Shown: one piece after another, positions 36,352 through 45,089 of the stretch
Numbering within the stretch: the first letter of the stretch is position 1
How the letters are laid out: each line of letters opens with the position of its first letter
Origin: Bryobacterales bacterium
GTDB taxonomy: Bacteria > Acidobacteriota > Terriglobia > Bryobacterales > Bryobacteraceae
Length of the DNA: 57,738 nt
Reading direction: 5' to 3'
Assembly: GCA_020854055.1 (NCBI GenBank)
Contig: JADZGD010000066.1
Location: 1-57,738 of the forward strand
Notes under the pieces: model-generated
Seen by the model: only the letters and a program-made list of their open reading frames with translations
Databases searched by the model: none
What the model was told of the DNA's origin: nothing
Made by a program: the position numbers and the translations under genes

Positions 36352-37119
36352 ATGTCGAGTTCGAAGTTGCCGCAGCGTTTGCTGTGTATTCTGCTGGTGC
36401 TGCTGACCGTTCCTTTATATTCGTTCCAGGCGCCCGACCCGCCATCCACACACAGGCAGGAAGTGCTGAACTACAGCATCGAGTGGAGGATGATTCGGGC
36501 CGGTACCGCACGCGTGGAGTGGAACCATGGTGGAAACGCGCGGTCGCAGATCAACGTTCACGTGGAATCGGTGGGGCTGGTATCCAAACTGTTCCGGGTA
36601 AACGACAACTACTCATCGAATTATGAAGATGATTTCTGTTCGGTAGGAAGCCTGTTTCGAGTGGAGGAGGGTAGCCGGCGGCGCGAAACCAGAATCAACT
36701 ACGACCGCGCGGCGGGGCGATCCGAGTACGTGGAGCGGGATCTGGCAAAGAACTCCACCACCGTGAAACACCTCGACGTGCCGCGATGCGTGCAAGACGT
36801 GGTGGGGGGATTGTATCGCCTGCGAACGCTCAATACCGAACCGGGACAATCGCTGCAATTGCCGGTCAGCAATGGCAAGAAGTCGATTTCGGCCCGGGTA
36901 GAAGCCCAGGCGAAAGAAGAATTGAAGCTGCCATCTGGCACGTTCAGGACGGTGCGCTACGAAGCGGGGCTGTTTAACGGGCAGCTTTGGGATCGCAAGG
37001 GGAGCATTTCGATATGGCTCACCGACGACGCCAGACGGTTGCCCGTGCAGATTCGCATCCGCATGCAGTTTCACATTGGAACGATTATGCTGCTGTTGGA
37101 AAAGGAAGAAGGGTCATGA
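36352..37119 (+). CDS. DUF3108 domain protein, periplasmic
   Basis: 255 residues. A signal-type N-terminus (LLCILLVLLTVPLYSFQA) precedes a DUF3108 beta-rich domain: LNYSIEWRMIRAGTARVEW, VSKLFRVNDNYSSNYED, DVVGGLYRLRTLN, FRTVRYEAGLFNGQLWDRKGSISIWLTDDARRLPVQIR. Such proteins are thought to bind lipids or act in envelope maintenance, but no function is established. Its stop overlaps the start of the SGNH hydrolase gene (ATGA), so both are made from one transcript. Confidence 0.8.
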   Translation: MSSSKLPQRLLCILLVLLTVPLYSFQAPDPPSTHRQEVLNYSIEWRMIRAGTARVEWNHGGNARSQINVHVESVGLVSKLFRVNDNYSSNYEDDFCSVGSLFRVEEGSRRRETRINYDRAAGRSEYVERDLAKNSTTVKHLDVPRCVQDVVGGLYRLRTLNTEPGQSLQLPVSNGKKSISARVEAQAKEELKLPSGTFRTVRYEAGLFNGQLWDRKGSISIWLTDDARRLPVQIRIRMQFHIGTIMLLLEKEEGS

Positions 37120-38204
37120 AAGCAAGCCGATTGATCGCAACGCAAGTAGCACTGATCTGTTTTGCGGCGCTGGCGCAACAACCGGCCGCCAAGCCCATGC
37201 TGAGCGCGCAGGCATCGCTGGAGTTATACGACCGGGATCTGCAATTGATGCAGTCGCTGGCGATCGCGATGCCGGACCTGGCCCGGGCCGGGGCCCCGCT
37301 GACCGAAAACGTGCGCTTTGCGATTACCAATCTCAAAGGCAGCGCCGGGTGGGCCAATACCAGCATAATTTATGGCCTGATGGGCAACCTGCGGGCCTTC
37401 GTGATGCTGGCCGATGCGGTGGATAAGCCGTTTCCATTTCCCGAAGAGGCCGGCCGGCAGTTGGCTGAGTTGCGCGCCTCGCTCGACCGTATCGGCGCGC
37501 ACTTCCGTGCGTTACTCGCGGCACATGAGGCTCAACTGCGGAGCCCGGATCGGGATAACATCGGCCGTTATGCCGTAGCCGATTCCCGTCTGGCGCCGCC
37601 GGCGCAGGGAAAGCCCCGGGTGGTCTTCCTTGGCGATTCCATCACGGACGGATGGCGAATCAACGAGTATTTCCCCGATTCCGATTTTCCGAACCGGGGA
37701 ATCAGCGGCCAGATTAGCGGCCAGATGCTGGGGCGAATGAAGGCCGACGTGATTGACCTGAAGCCGGCGGCGGTGCTGATTCTGGCCGGAACCAACGACC
37801 TGGCGCGGGAAACGCCGCTGAACATCATCCAGAACAACCTGACGATGATTGCCGACCTGGCCGAGTACCACCGGATCAAAGTGATCTTCGCATCGCTGCT
37901 TCCGGTGTCGGATTACCACCATCCCCAAACCGCGCGCCGGCCGCCGGCCCAGATTCGGGCAATGAATCAGTGGCTGCAGCAATTCTGCGCATCGCGGCGA
38001 TTCACCTACCTGGATTATTACTCGCGGCTGGTGGATTCAAAGGGAATGCTCCAGGAGCAACTCTCCGATGATGGTCTGCACCCCAACAGCGCCGGATATC
38101 GCGTGATGGCTCCGCTGGCGCAGGACGCAATCCGGGCGACGGTGGGGACGGCATCGGTGCCCGCCCAGCCGCAACCCGAGCGCCGCAAGCGGCGTCTGTT
38201 GTAG
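37116..38204 (+). CDS. Secreted SGNH/GDSL hydrolase
   Basis: 362 residues from ATG 37116, overlapping the DUF3108 stop. A signal (ASRLIATQVALICFAALAQ) is followed by a helical region (about 30-160) and the SGNH domain. All four blocks are visible: GDSIT (Ser175), NRGISGQ, GTND (Asn227) and DGLHPN (Asp319, His322). It is probably an esterase or acyl-hydrolase acting outside the cytoplasm, for example removing acetyl groups from glycans or lipids. A basic tail ends the protein. Confidence 0.85.
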   Translation: MKASRLIATQVALICFAALAQQPAAKPMLSAQASLELYDRDLQLMQSLAIAMPDLARAGAPLTENVRFAITNLKGSAGWANTSIIYGLMGNLRAFVMLADAVDKPFPFPEEAGRQLAELRASLDRIGAHFRALLAAHEAQLRSPDRDNIGRYAVADSRLAPPAQGKPRVVFLGDSITDGWRINEYFPDSDFPNRGISGQISGQMLGRMKADVIDLKPAAVLILAGTNDLARETPLNIIQNNLTMIADLAEYHRIKVIFASLLPVSDYHHPQTARRPPAQIRAMNQWLQQFCASRRFTYLDYYSRLVDSKGMLQEQLSDDGLHPNSAGYRVMAPLAQDAIRATVGTASVPAQPQPERRKRRLL

Positions 38205-38251
38205 TCAGCGCGCACGGCGGGTGTAGTGCCGCTGCGCGACAATGGAAGCGT

Positions 38252-39325
38252 ATGTTCTTGCGCGCGTTGGTGGTGCTGTTGACATTCTCCGTGGTACTTG
38301 GCGCACAGGCGAAGCTCACCGTGGCCCAGTTGAAATCGCTGGTGACTTCATCGGCCCAGTTGCAGCATCCGGATAAGCAGGTGGCGGCCTATTTGCGCAA
38401 AGTAGTGCTGACGGAACGCCTGGATGAAGACACGCTGACCGAACTGCAGGCCCTTCGGTTAGGACAGAAAACCAGGGAAGCGTTGAATGATCTGGCCGAG
38501 GCTTCCAGGAATCTGCCGCCGGCAACTCCGCCTGTTCCTAAACCGGCGCCACCATCGATTCCACCGCCACCGGAGGCCGAACAGAGCAAAGTCATCGAGG
38601 AGGTCAGGGACTATGCTCTGAACTACACCAAGCGGCTTCCCGATTTCATCTGTTCGCAGGTGACGCGGCGCTACGTGGATCCGACTGGCCTGGAACTGTG
38701 GCGCCAGCAGGATACGGTGGTGGAGAAGCTGAGCTTCTTCGAGCAGAAGGAGAAGTATGAGGTCGTGCTGGTGAACAACCGGCCCAACAGGGCGTTCACT
38801 CACGAACAACTGGGCGGCGCGACATCGTCAGGTGAGTTCGGAACCATGATGAAGGAGATCTTTGAGCCGGAGACCCAGGCCCGTTTCACGTGGGAGCGCT
38901 GGGCGCGCCTGCGCGGGCGGCGGATGCAGGTGTACAACTACCGCGTTTCGCAGGCGCGCTCGAAGTGGGAGATCGACTACCAGCGCCAGCAGCGGGTAGT
39001 ACCTGCCTATAGCGGGCTGATTTTTGTGGACAACGTTTCTCATGCCGTGATGCGAATCACACTTCAGGCCGAGGGGATTCCCCCGTCGTTCCCCATTCAG
39101 GAAGCGAGCAACATGCTGGACTACGATTACCAGAAGATCAGCGGAGCCGACTTCGTTCTTCCGCTTCGCGCTCTGATGCGAATGCGGGAGGGCAAATACC
39201 TGGTGAAGAACGAAGCCGAGTTCCGTCTCTATCGCAAGTTTGGCGCAGAGGCCAGCATCTCATTCGACACGACGCCGGAGCCGCTCTCCGAAGATCAGAC
39301 CAGGGAAGAGCCGGTTACAAAATAG
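38252..39325 (+). CDS. Conserved secreted protein of unknown function
   Basis: 357 residues with a signal peptide (LRALVVLLTFSVVLGAQ). A short helical segment (about 20-95), a proline-rich linker (PPATPPVPKPAPPSIPPPP) and a beta-rich C-terminal domain (about 120-350) are visible: YTKRLPDFICSQVTRRYVDP, YEVVLVNNRPNRAF, GLIFVDNVSHAVMRITLQAEGIPP. I do not recognise the family. 47 bp after the SGNH gene, so perhaps co-transcribed with it. Confidence 0.6.
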   Translation: MFLRALVVLLTFSVVLGAQAKLTVAQLKSLVTSSAQLQHPDKQVAAYLRKVVLTERLDEDTLTELQALRLGQKTREALNDLAEASRNLPPATPPVPKPAPPSIPPPPEAEQSKVIEEVRDYALNYTKRLPDFICSQVTRRYVDPTGLELWRQQDTVVEKLSFFEQKEKYEVVLVNNRPNRAFTHEQLGGATSSGEFGTMMKEIFEPETQARFTWERWARLRGRRMQVYNYRVSQARSKWEIDYQRQQRVVPAYSGLIFVDNVSHAVMRITLQAEGIPPSFPIQEASNMLDYDYQKISGADFVLPLRALMRMREGKYLVKNEAEFRLYRKFGAEASISFDTTPEPLSEDQTREEPVTK

Positions 39326-39370
39326 CGCGCCTGTCGCCACGCCCGGGTGGATTCAGCTATCATCACCCAG

Positions 39371-40480
39371 ATGCCGGCGATTGACATAAACCTGGAACAC
39401 TGTGCCCCTGCTCCCGCGCGCAAGGACTTTGCAATTGGCGCGATCGGCGCCGGGTTCATCCTCAGGGACGTCCACCTGGTGGCTTACGAACGGGCCGGGT
39501 ACAACGTCGCCGCGATTGCGTCCCGCACCCCGCAGGCAGCGCATGAGGCAGCCCGGTTAAGGGGAATCCCCAAGGTCTATGAGACCACCGCGGAGTTGCT
39601 CTCGGATTCATCGATTGAAGTTCTGGATGTGGCCGTGCCTCCGGATCAGCAACTCGGAGTGATTCGGGAGGCGGTGAAGCACGCCGATCACATCCGAGGC
39701 ATCCTGGCGCAGAAGCCGCTCGGCATGGACTATGCCGAAGCGTGCGAGGTTGTGCGATTGTGCGAGCAGGCCGGTATCGTGCTCGCGGTGAACCAGAACA
39801 TGCGTTACGACCATTCCATCCGGGCGTTGAAGACGGTATTGAAACGGGGCTACCTGGGGGAGCCGGTGCTGGCGACGATTGAGATGCGGGCGATTCCTCA
39901 CTGGAAACCGTGGCAGCAGTTGAATCCCCGCACGACGCTGCAGGTAATGAGCATTCATCACCTGGACTCGTTCCGCTACCTGTTCGGCGACCCCAAGTCC
40001 ATCTATGTGAGCGCGCGTTGCGACCCTCGTACAAAGTTCACGCATCTGGACGGGATTGTGCTCTACATTCTGGAGTATGCCAGCGGGCTGCGCTGCAGCG
40101 CCTGGGATGATGTCTGGACCGGACCGGCGCGGGAGGGCGCGGCTGCCGATCTGTATATCAAGTGGCGCGTCGAAGGGCTGGAAGGGACTGCCTGGGGCAC
40201 CATCGGATGGCCCTTCTATCCGAATGCGGTGCCGAGCACCATCCACTTCACCACCCGGCAGGAGCCCGGAACCTGGTTCTCCCCACAGTGGAATGAAGTC
40301 TGGTTTCCCGACGCCTTTCAGGGGACCATGGGTCAATTGCTCGATGCGCTGGCCACCGGCGCCGAACCGGCTATCTCGGGAAGAGACAACCTGCACACGA
40401 TGGCGCTGGTGGAGGCCGGCTACCGGTCGCTGGCCGGGCACCGGCCAGTGGACTTGGAAGAGATTATGGGAGAAAACTGA
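39371..40480 (+). CDS. Gfo/Idh/MocA family oxidoreductase with QKP in place of EKP
   Basis: 369 residues from ATG 39371; a GTG at 39347 is an alternative. The nucleotide loop is IGAIGAGFILRDVHL (about 22-36). The conserved EKP lysine region reads AQKPLGMD, so the usual Glu is Gln while the catalytic Lys is kept. The C-terminal domain carries MSIHHLDSFRYLFGDP. No signal peptide. It is followed with zero spacing (TGA ATG) by a TIM-barrel isomerase, the same pairing as at 22354-24350 in another order and strand. Confidence 0.8.
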   Translation: MPAIDINLEHCAPAPARKDFAIGAIGAGFILRDVHLVAYERAGYNVAAIASRTPQAAHEAARLRGIPKVYETTAELLSDSSIEVLDVAVPPDQQLGVIREAVKHADHIRGILAQKPLGMDYAEACEVVRLCEQAGIVLAVNQNMRYDHSIRALKTVLKRGYLGEPVLATIEMRAIPHWKPWQQLNPRTTLQVMSIHHLDSFRYLFGDPKSIYVSARCDPRTKFTHLDGIVLYILEYASGLRCSAWDDVWTGPAREGAAADLYIKWRVEGLEGTAWGTIGWPFYPNAVPSTIHFTTRQEPGTWFSPQWNEVWFPDAFQGTMGQLLDALATGAEPAISGRDNLHTMALVEAGYRSLAGHRPVDLEEIMGEN

Positions 40481-41302
40481 ATGAAACTGGGACTGATCAA
40501 TTCGGCGTGGCTCGGTTCGCGCATCGGCACTGCCGAAGGAATCCGGCGAACGAAGCAAATTGGCTTCGATGCCATCGATATTTTTGCCGATCCGCTGGAG
40601 ACCGGGCCGGCCGAGCGGCGGTTGATCCGGCAAACGGCCGCCGATGAGGGGCTACCGATTGTTTCAGTGTGCTGCTGCGCGCTGGGCATCGCGGACTTCA
40701 ACAACACGGTGCGGCGATTCCACAGCGAACGGGCAAAGGCGCATCTGGACCTGGTCTACGAACTGGAAGCGCGCAACCTGTTGCTGGTGCTTGGCGAGTA
40801 CATCTGGCAGCAGGAAGTGATCCGGCCCCGCGACCAGTGGCTATGGGCGGTGGAGGAGGTTCGTGCGTTGGGCGATCACGCCGGGGATCTGGGATTGGAG
40901 ATCGCCATTGAACTGGAGCCGTTCCATCAGTCGATTGTGAATAGCCTGGACCGGATGGTGGACTTTCTGGCGGAGGTGAACCATCCCGCGGTCAGGGCAA
41001 ACCTGGATATCTCGCACCTGCACCTTTCGCGTAGCGCGGCGGAGGGGATTTCCCGGCTGGCCGGGAAAATTGCCCACGTTCACCTTTCCGACTGCGACGG
41101 AAAGGTGCATGGCGACCTGCCGCCGGGCCGCGGCGTGGTCGATTTTCCTCCATACCTGGCCCAGTTGAAAGACAGCGGGTATGACGGCGTGGTGAGCATC
41201 GAACTGGAGTACTCGCCCCAGCCGGAAATGATCGTCGAGTGGGTGACTGAGGCCTACCGGGAAACCGACCGCCTGATGCAGGCGGCCGGAATTCGGGGAT
41301 AA
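40481..41302 (+). CDS. Xylose-isomerase-like TIM-barrel protein
   Basis: 273 residues; the ATG follows the oxidoreductase stop directly. The AP_endonuc_2-like fold is shown by TKQIGFDAIDIFADPL, AIELEPFHQSIVN, VRANLDISHLHLS, HVHLSDCDGKVHGDLPPGRGVVDF and GVVSIELEYSP. The Glu, Asp, His and Glu positions of the metal site are in place. Probably isomerises, epimerises or cleaves a keto-sugar produced by the coupled oxidoreductase. A hairpin at 41305-41340 follows its stop. Confidence 0.85.
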   Translation: MKLGLINSAWLGSRIGTAEGIRRTKQIGFDAIDIFADPLETGPAERRLIRQTAADEGLPIVSVCCCALGIADFNNTVRRFHSERAKAHLDLVYELEARNLLLVLGEYIWQQEVIRPRDQWLWAVEEVRALGDHAGDLGLEIAIELEPFHQSIVNSLDRMVDFLAEVNHPAVRANLDISHLHLSRSAAEGISRLAGKIAHVHLSDCDGKVHGDLPPGRGVVDFPPYLAQLKDSGYDGVVSIELEYSPQPEMIVEWVTEAYRETDRLMQAAGIRG

Positions 41303-41304
41303 GC

Positions 41305-41340
41305 GCCGGCGTCGGTTGCCACGCTTTGGACGCCGCCGGC
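41305..41340. terminator. Hairpin between convergent genes, possible bidirectional terminator
   Basis: GCCGGCGTC (41305-41313) pairs with GAC plus GCCGGC (41329-41331 and 41335-41340), leaving a 3-base bulge: a 9-bp stem with a 15-base loop. It starts three bases after the TIM-barrel stop and faces the GNAT gene coming from the other side. A short T-run occurs further on (near 41357), too far for a standard intrinsic terminator. Confidence 0.4.
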
Positions 41341-41368
41341 AGGGCGGCCCCGGTCATTTTTCGTCCCG

Positions 41369-42157
41369 TTACGCCTCTGTTGCCAGATAGACGTGAAAGC
41401 GCGTCACCGTGCGGTAGCCCAGGCGCTGGTAGAGGCGGACGGCCAGCCGTGTCGATTGCAGTGTGGTTGCCTCCACGCCGAACTGGCGGCGGGCCTCATC
41501 GAGCGCGTGCCGGATGGCCGCTTCCGCATACCCGCGGCCCCGGTATTCCGGCAGGGTTGCCACGGAGTATATGCCGGCGATGCCGTCGTCCACCACGGTT
41601 GCCACGGTTGTAACGGGTGTCTCCCCTACGTACCCGACGAATCCGTGGAACGTACTCTTCCACCCGCCCGGCTGAGTGTAAATCTCGTTGGCGATGGAGA
41701 GCGGCAACTCAAATGTCGCCGCCGCAATTTGGCAGAATGCCATTCGGGTGACGGCGTCTTTGACCGCCCGGATCTCGATTCGCGGCCGGTCATCGCCCGG
41801 CGGCGCCAGCGCCTCGGCGAACATTCCTGGAGGTTCGGTCAACGGCTGCAATCGGTAGCGCTCGCAAAGGTTGGCCTGCTTGCGCCGTACCCCACGCGCC
41901 AGAAGGTCTTCACAGGCCCACAGGGACCATCGCAATCCCCGGGCGCCAAAGAATACCCTTGCCGTCAGCAACCGCTGCTCAAATGACGCCGTGTCCGGTA
42001 CCGGATCCGTGATCAGCGCCGAGTTGAACACCCCGTAATTGATCCCCGACGATATCAGCAGCACTCCCGGCATCTGGCGCGCCTCGCCCGCTTCGTTGGC
42101 GCGGCAGAAGAATTTCATTGCTTCGCGGAGATTCCGGTCCACGGCCTCGAACAACAT
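41369..42157 (-). CDS. GNAT-family N-acetyltransferase
   Basis: 262 residues. The C-terminal half is a GNAT domain with the acetyl-CoA motif VATLPEYRGRGYAEAAIRHAL (about 199-219) and VRLYQRLGYRTVTRFHVYLA. The N-terminal 120 residues (NYGVFNSALITDP, RWSLWACEDLLARGV) resemble the lead domain of larger GNATs whose substrate is unknown. It follows priA by 10 bp on the same strand, so they are likely co-transcribed. Confidence 0.8.
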   Translation of the reverse strand: MLFEAVDRNLREAMKFFCRANEAGEARQMPGVLLISSGINYGVFNSALITDPVPDTASFEQRLLTARVFFGARGLRWSLWACEDLLARGVRRKQANLCERYRLQPLTEPPGMFAEALAPPGDDRPRIEIRAVKDAVTRMAFCQIAAATFELPLSIANEIYTQPGGWKSTFHGFVGYVGETPVTTVATVVDDGIAGIYSVATLPEYRGRGYAEAAIRHALDEARRQFGVEATTLQSTRLAVRLYQRLGYRTVTRFHVYLATEA

Positions 42158-42167
42158 AAATGCCGAA

Positions 42168-44588
42168 TTAGAGCAGACTCAACGGGTCAACGTCAATCAC
42201 CAGCGCCGTCTTGGGCCAGTTTTGCTCCACGGCGAAACGGCGCAGCGTGTGGAGAGTGGCGCTCAGCACTTTGCGGTTGGCTGCCTTGAGCAGCAGTTGA
42301 TAGCGGAATTCCGCCCGCAACCGTGGAACCGGTGCCTCCGCCGGTCCCATAATCTTCAATGTCTCCAGCGGTGGATTCAGGAATCTCCCCACTTCGGCGG
42401 CCATCCGCATCGCCTCTTCCTGCGTCTTGCTGCGCAGCATGACGTTGGCCAGCGCGGCAAAGGGAGGGTAACGCATCATACGGCGAAATTGTAGTTCCTT
42501 TTCATAGAATGCCTGGAAGTCCTGCGCCGCCGCCATGCGCACGGCGTAGTGATCGGGATTAATGGTTTGAATCAACACCCGGCCGGGAATGTCTCCTCGT
42601 CCGGCGCGTCCGGCTACCTGGGTCAGCAGTTGGAACGTTCTCTCGGCAGCCCGGAAATCCGGCAGTCCCAAGCCGGTGTCGCCTGATACCACGCCCACCA
42701 GGGTCACGTTGGGAATGTCGTGCCCTTTGGCGATCATTTGCGTGCCCACCAGAATGTCATAGCTGCCCTCGCGGAATCCCTGCAAAATAGTCTCGAAGTG
42801 CCGTTTGCCGGAAACCGTATCCCGGTCCATCCGCGCAATGCGCGCCTGGGGAAGATGCCGGTGGAGTTCCTCTTCCACCTTCTCCGATCCGGTGCCCATA
42901 AAATACAGGTGCTCGCTCTCGCATTTCGGACACAACTTCGGCACCCGCTGCGCATAGTTGCAGTAGTGGCACAACAGCCGCTGATCCCGCTTGTGGTAGG
43001 TGAGCGTCACCGCGCAGTTGACGCACTGAATCCGCTCGCCGCAGGAGCGGCAGGTCACAAAGCTTGAAAATCCCCGGCGATTGAGCAGCACCATCGTCTG
43101 CTCGCCCGCCTTCAGCCGCTCCTCGATCGATTCGAGTAACTTTCTGGAGAACGTCGACTGCTTGCGTGTTTCGAGGAACTCCTGCCGCATGTCGATCAGT
43201 TCTACTTCCGGCAACGGACGCGCTTCAATCCGCTGGGGTAGCGAAAGCAACGTGTACTTTCCCCGCTCCACGTTGTAGCGGCTCTCCAGGCTAGGGGTCG
43301 CTGATCCCAGTACAACGGTTGCTCCCGCCGTCTGGGCGCGCACCACGGCGACGTCCCGGCCGTTATAGCGCGGTGTCTCCTCCTGCTTGTAGCTCTGATC
43401 GTGTTCCTCGTCCACCACAATCAGCCCCAGGTTCGGCACGGGAGCAAACACCCCCGACCGCGTTCCCACTACCACCCCGGCCCGCCCGCCGCGAATTCGC
43501 CGCCATTGTTCCGCTCTTTCGGCTCCACTGAACGCCGAGTGCAGAATCGCCACCTGGTCGCCGAAACGGCCGAAGAATTGGCCGGCGACGGCCGGTGTCA
43601 GCGCAATCTCGGGAACCAGGAGCAGCGCACTCCGCCCGGCCGCCAGCGCCGTCTCGATACTGCGCAGGTAGACCTCGGTCTTACCCGACCCGGTCACTCC
43701 CTGTAACAGGAAGGGGTGGAATTTTCCGGATTCGATCGCTTCCCGCAGCTTGAGAAAGGCTTCTCGTTGGTGTTCGTTCAACGTATGCGGCGGACGAAAA
43801 TCCGAGGACAGCTGTGCAGGATTTCTCAGCTCCAGCCGAACAAGACCCTTGCGCGCCAGCGACCGGGCGGCCTTGCTGCCGTGCTTGATCAGCGGTTCCA
43901 GATCAGCCAGATGGTGGGAGCCGGGATGTAATTCCAGAAAAGAAATTAACTCCCGTTCGGCGCGTGGCAGCTTGATTCCCGCGGACCGTCCCGTAAATTC
44001 GATCTGCAAGCGCGACGCGGCGGCCCTTAACGGATCTCTCTCCGCCTCGGTCTCCTCTTTTTCCACCAGCTTCTTTTTTTCGAGCGAACGCAAAATATCC
44101 GGCGCCGACGGGAATTTTCGCGTTAAATACGCGGTACTCAGCGGGCGTTGTTCCAACATTCGCAGGATCTCCACCGCTCCACTGCCCGTGGCGGCATCGA
44201 TCAGCAGCCGCCGCGCCGCGTCCCGGCCCTCGCCGGTCAGCGTATACACCTTCTGCTTCCGGAATTCAGCCGTCAACGGTGTCATCGTCCGGTACACTTC
44301 CCCTAACGGAGCGCAGTAGTAAGATGCAACCCACCGCCCCAGCCGCAACAGTTCATCGTTCAATACGGGTTCTTCATCGAGCAGGCGCAGAGCCTGCCGG
44401 GTGGCCACTGCCGGTTCTTTGTCGTGACACTCGACCACCATTCCGGTCAAGCGCCTGGGTCCGAACGGCACCATCAGCCTGGCGCCTGGCTTCACCCGGC
44501 CCCGGATAGTCTCAGGCAACTCATAGGTAAATAGCTGATCGAGCGGAACCGGCAGGCTCACATCGCAGTATCGGGGCACCCCTCCCAT
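42168..44588 (-). CDS. priA: Primosomal protein N' (replication restart helicase)
   Basis: 806 residues, full length. An N-terminal DNA-binding domain (about 1-110: DVSLPVPLDQLFTYELPE) precedes the helicase core: Walker A GVTGSGKTE (297-305), DEEH (393-396), GSATPSLES. A zinc-binding region has eight cysteines (513, 516, 522, 525, 540, 543, 553, 556), then GTQMIAKGHDIPNVTLVGVVSGD and QVAGRAGRGD. It reloads the replisome at stalled forks. Start ATG 44588; a GNAT gene follows after 10 bp. Confidence 0.96.
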   Translation of the reverse strand: MGGVPRYCDVSLPVPLDQLFTYELPETIRGRVKPGARLMVPFGPRRLTGMVVECHDKEPAVATRQALRLLDEEPVLNDELLRLGRWVASYYCAPLGEVYRTMTPLTAEFRKQKVYTLTGEGRDAARRLLIDAATGSGAVEILRMLEQRPLSTAYLTRKFPSAPDILRSLEKKKLVEKEETEAERDPLRAAASRLQIEFTGRSAGIKLPRAERELISFLELHPGSHHLADLEPLIKHGSKAARSLARKGLVRLELRNPAQLSSDFRPPHTLNEHQREAFLKLREAIESGKFHPFLLQGVTGSGKTEVYLRSIETALAAGRSALLLVPEIALTPAVAGQFFGRFGDQVAILHSAFSGAERAEQWRRIRGGRAGVVVGTRSGVFAPVPNLGLIVVDEEHDQSYKQEETPRYNGRDVAVVRAQTAGATVVLGSATPSLESRYNVERGKYTLLSLPQRIEARPLPEVELIDMRQEFLETRKQSTFSRKLLESIEERLKAGEQTMVLLNRRGFSSFVTCRSCGERIQCVNCAVTLTYHKRDQRLLCHYCNYAQRVPKLCPKCESEHLYFMGTGSEKVEEELHRHLPQARIARMDRDTVSGKRHFETILQGFREGSYDILVGTQMIAKGHDIPNVTLVGVVSGDTGLGLPDFRAAERTFQLLTQVAGRAGRGDIPGRVLIQTINPDHYAVRMAAAQDFQAFYEKELQFRRMMRYPPFAALANVMLRSKTQEEAMRMAAEVGRFLNPPLETLKIMGPAEAPVPRLRAEFRYQLLLKAANRKVLSATLHTLRRFAVEQNWPKTALVIDVDPLSLL

Positions 44589-44669
44589 GCTAGCAATCGC
44601 GCGGCGTTATCCGTCCCGGCTGCAGGACTGGCGATGATCCTTGGCGCCGCGCAGTGAGACACATGCCGG

Positions 44670-45059
44670 CTACGGAATCTGTACCGTGAATTCGCCGGGA
44701 GTGACAAACTGGATTACGCCGCCCCAGATGCAGTTCAGAACCGAGGTGTTATCCAGCGCCGGCATGTTGCCAATCATCACCGTTGGTGCTCCGGGGGTCC
44801 AGGGCGCCGGGGTGACCGGTATGCACGGCATCGGTGTCAACACGCCCGCCGCCGCCGTAGTCGCCGCGGCGACCGTCGGATTGGATGGCGCCATGCACAT
44901 CCCGAACGGCATGATGTTGACCATCGGAATGTGATCCATAATGTTCGCGTCGGGCACTTGCGACGTCATCACTCGATTGGTCGGCAGCACCACCAGCGAA
45001 CTCGGCGCCACTCCGAAACTGCAGCGCATCGATGCCCCCATACAAACCTGCATCGGCAT
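44670..45059 (-). CDS. DUF4280 PAAR-like protein, orphan
   Basis: 129 residues with a strong ribosome site (AAAGGAGGG). DUF4280/PAAR-like pattern: PMQVCMGASMRCSFGVAPSSL, IMDHIPMVNIMPFGMCMAPSNP, TPMPCIPVTPAPWTPGAPTVMIGNMPALDNTSVLNCIWGGVIQF, with five cysteines suited to zinc binding or disulfides. Such proteins cap the spike of type VI or other contractile injection systems, sometimes carrying a toxin. Here it stands alone: no tail, sheath or toxin gene is in the window. Confidence 0.75.
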   Translation of the reverse strand: MPMQVCMGASMRCSFGVAPSSLVVLPTNRVMTSQVPDANIMDHIPMVNIMPFGMCMAPSNPTVAAATTAAAGVLTPMPCIPVTPAPWTPGAPTVMIGNMPALDNTSVLNCIWGGVIQFVTPGEFTVQIP

Positions 45060-45089
45060 TCTGCGAACCCTCCTTTGGTGACCACCATT

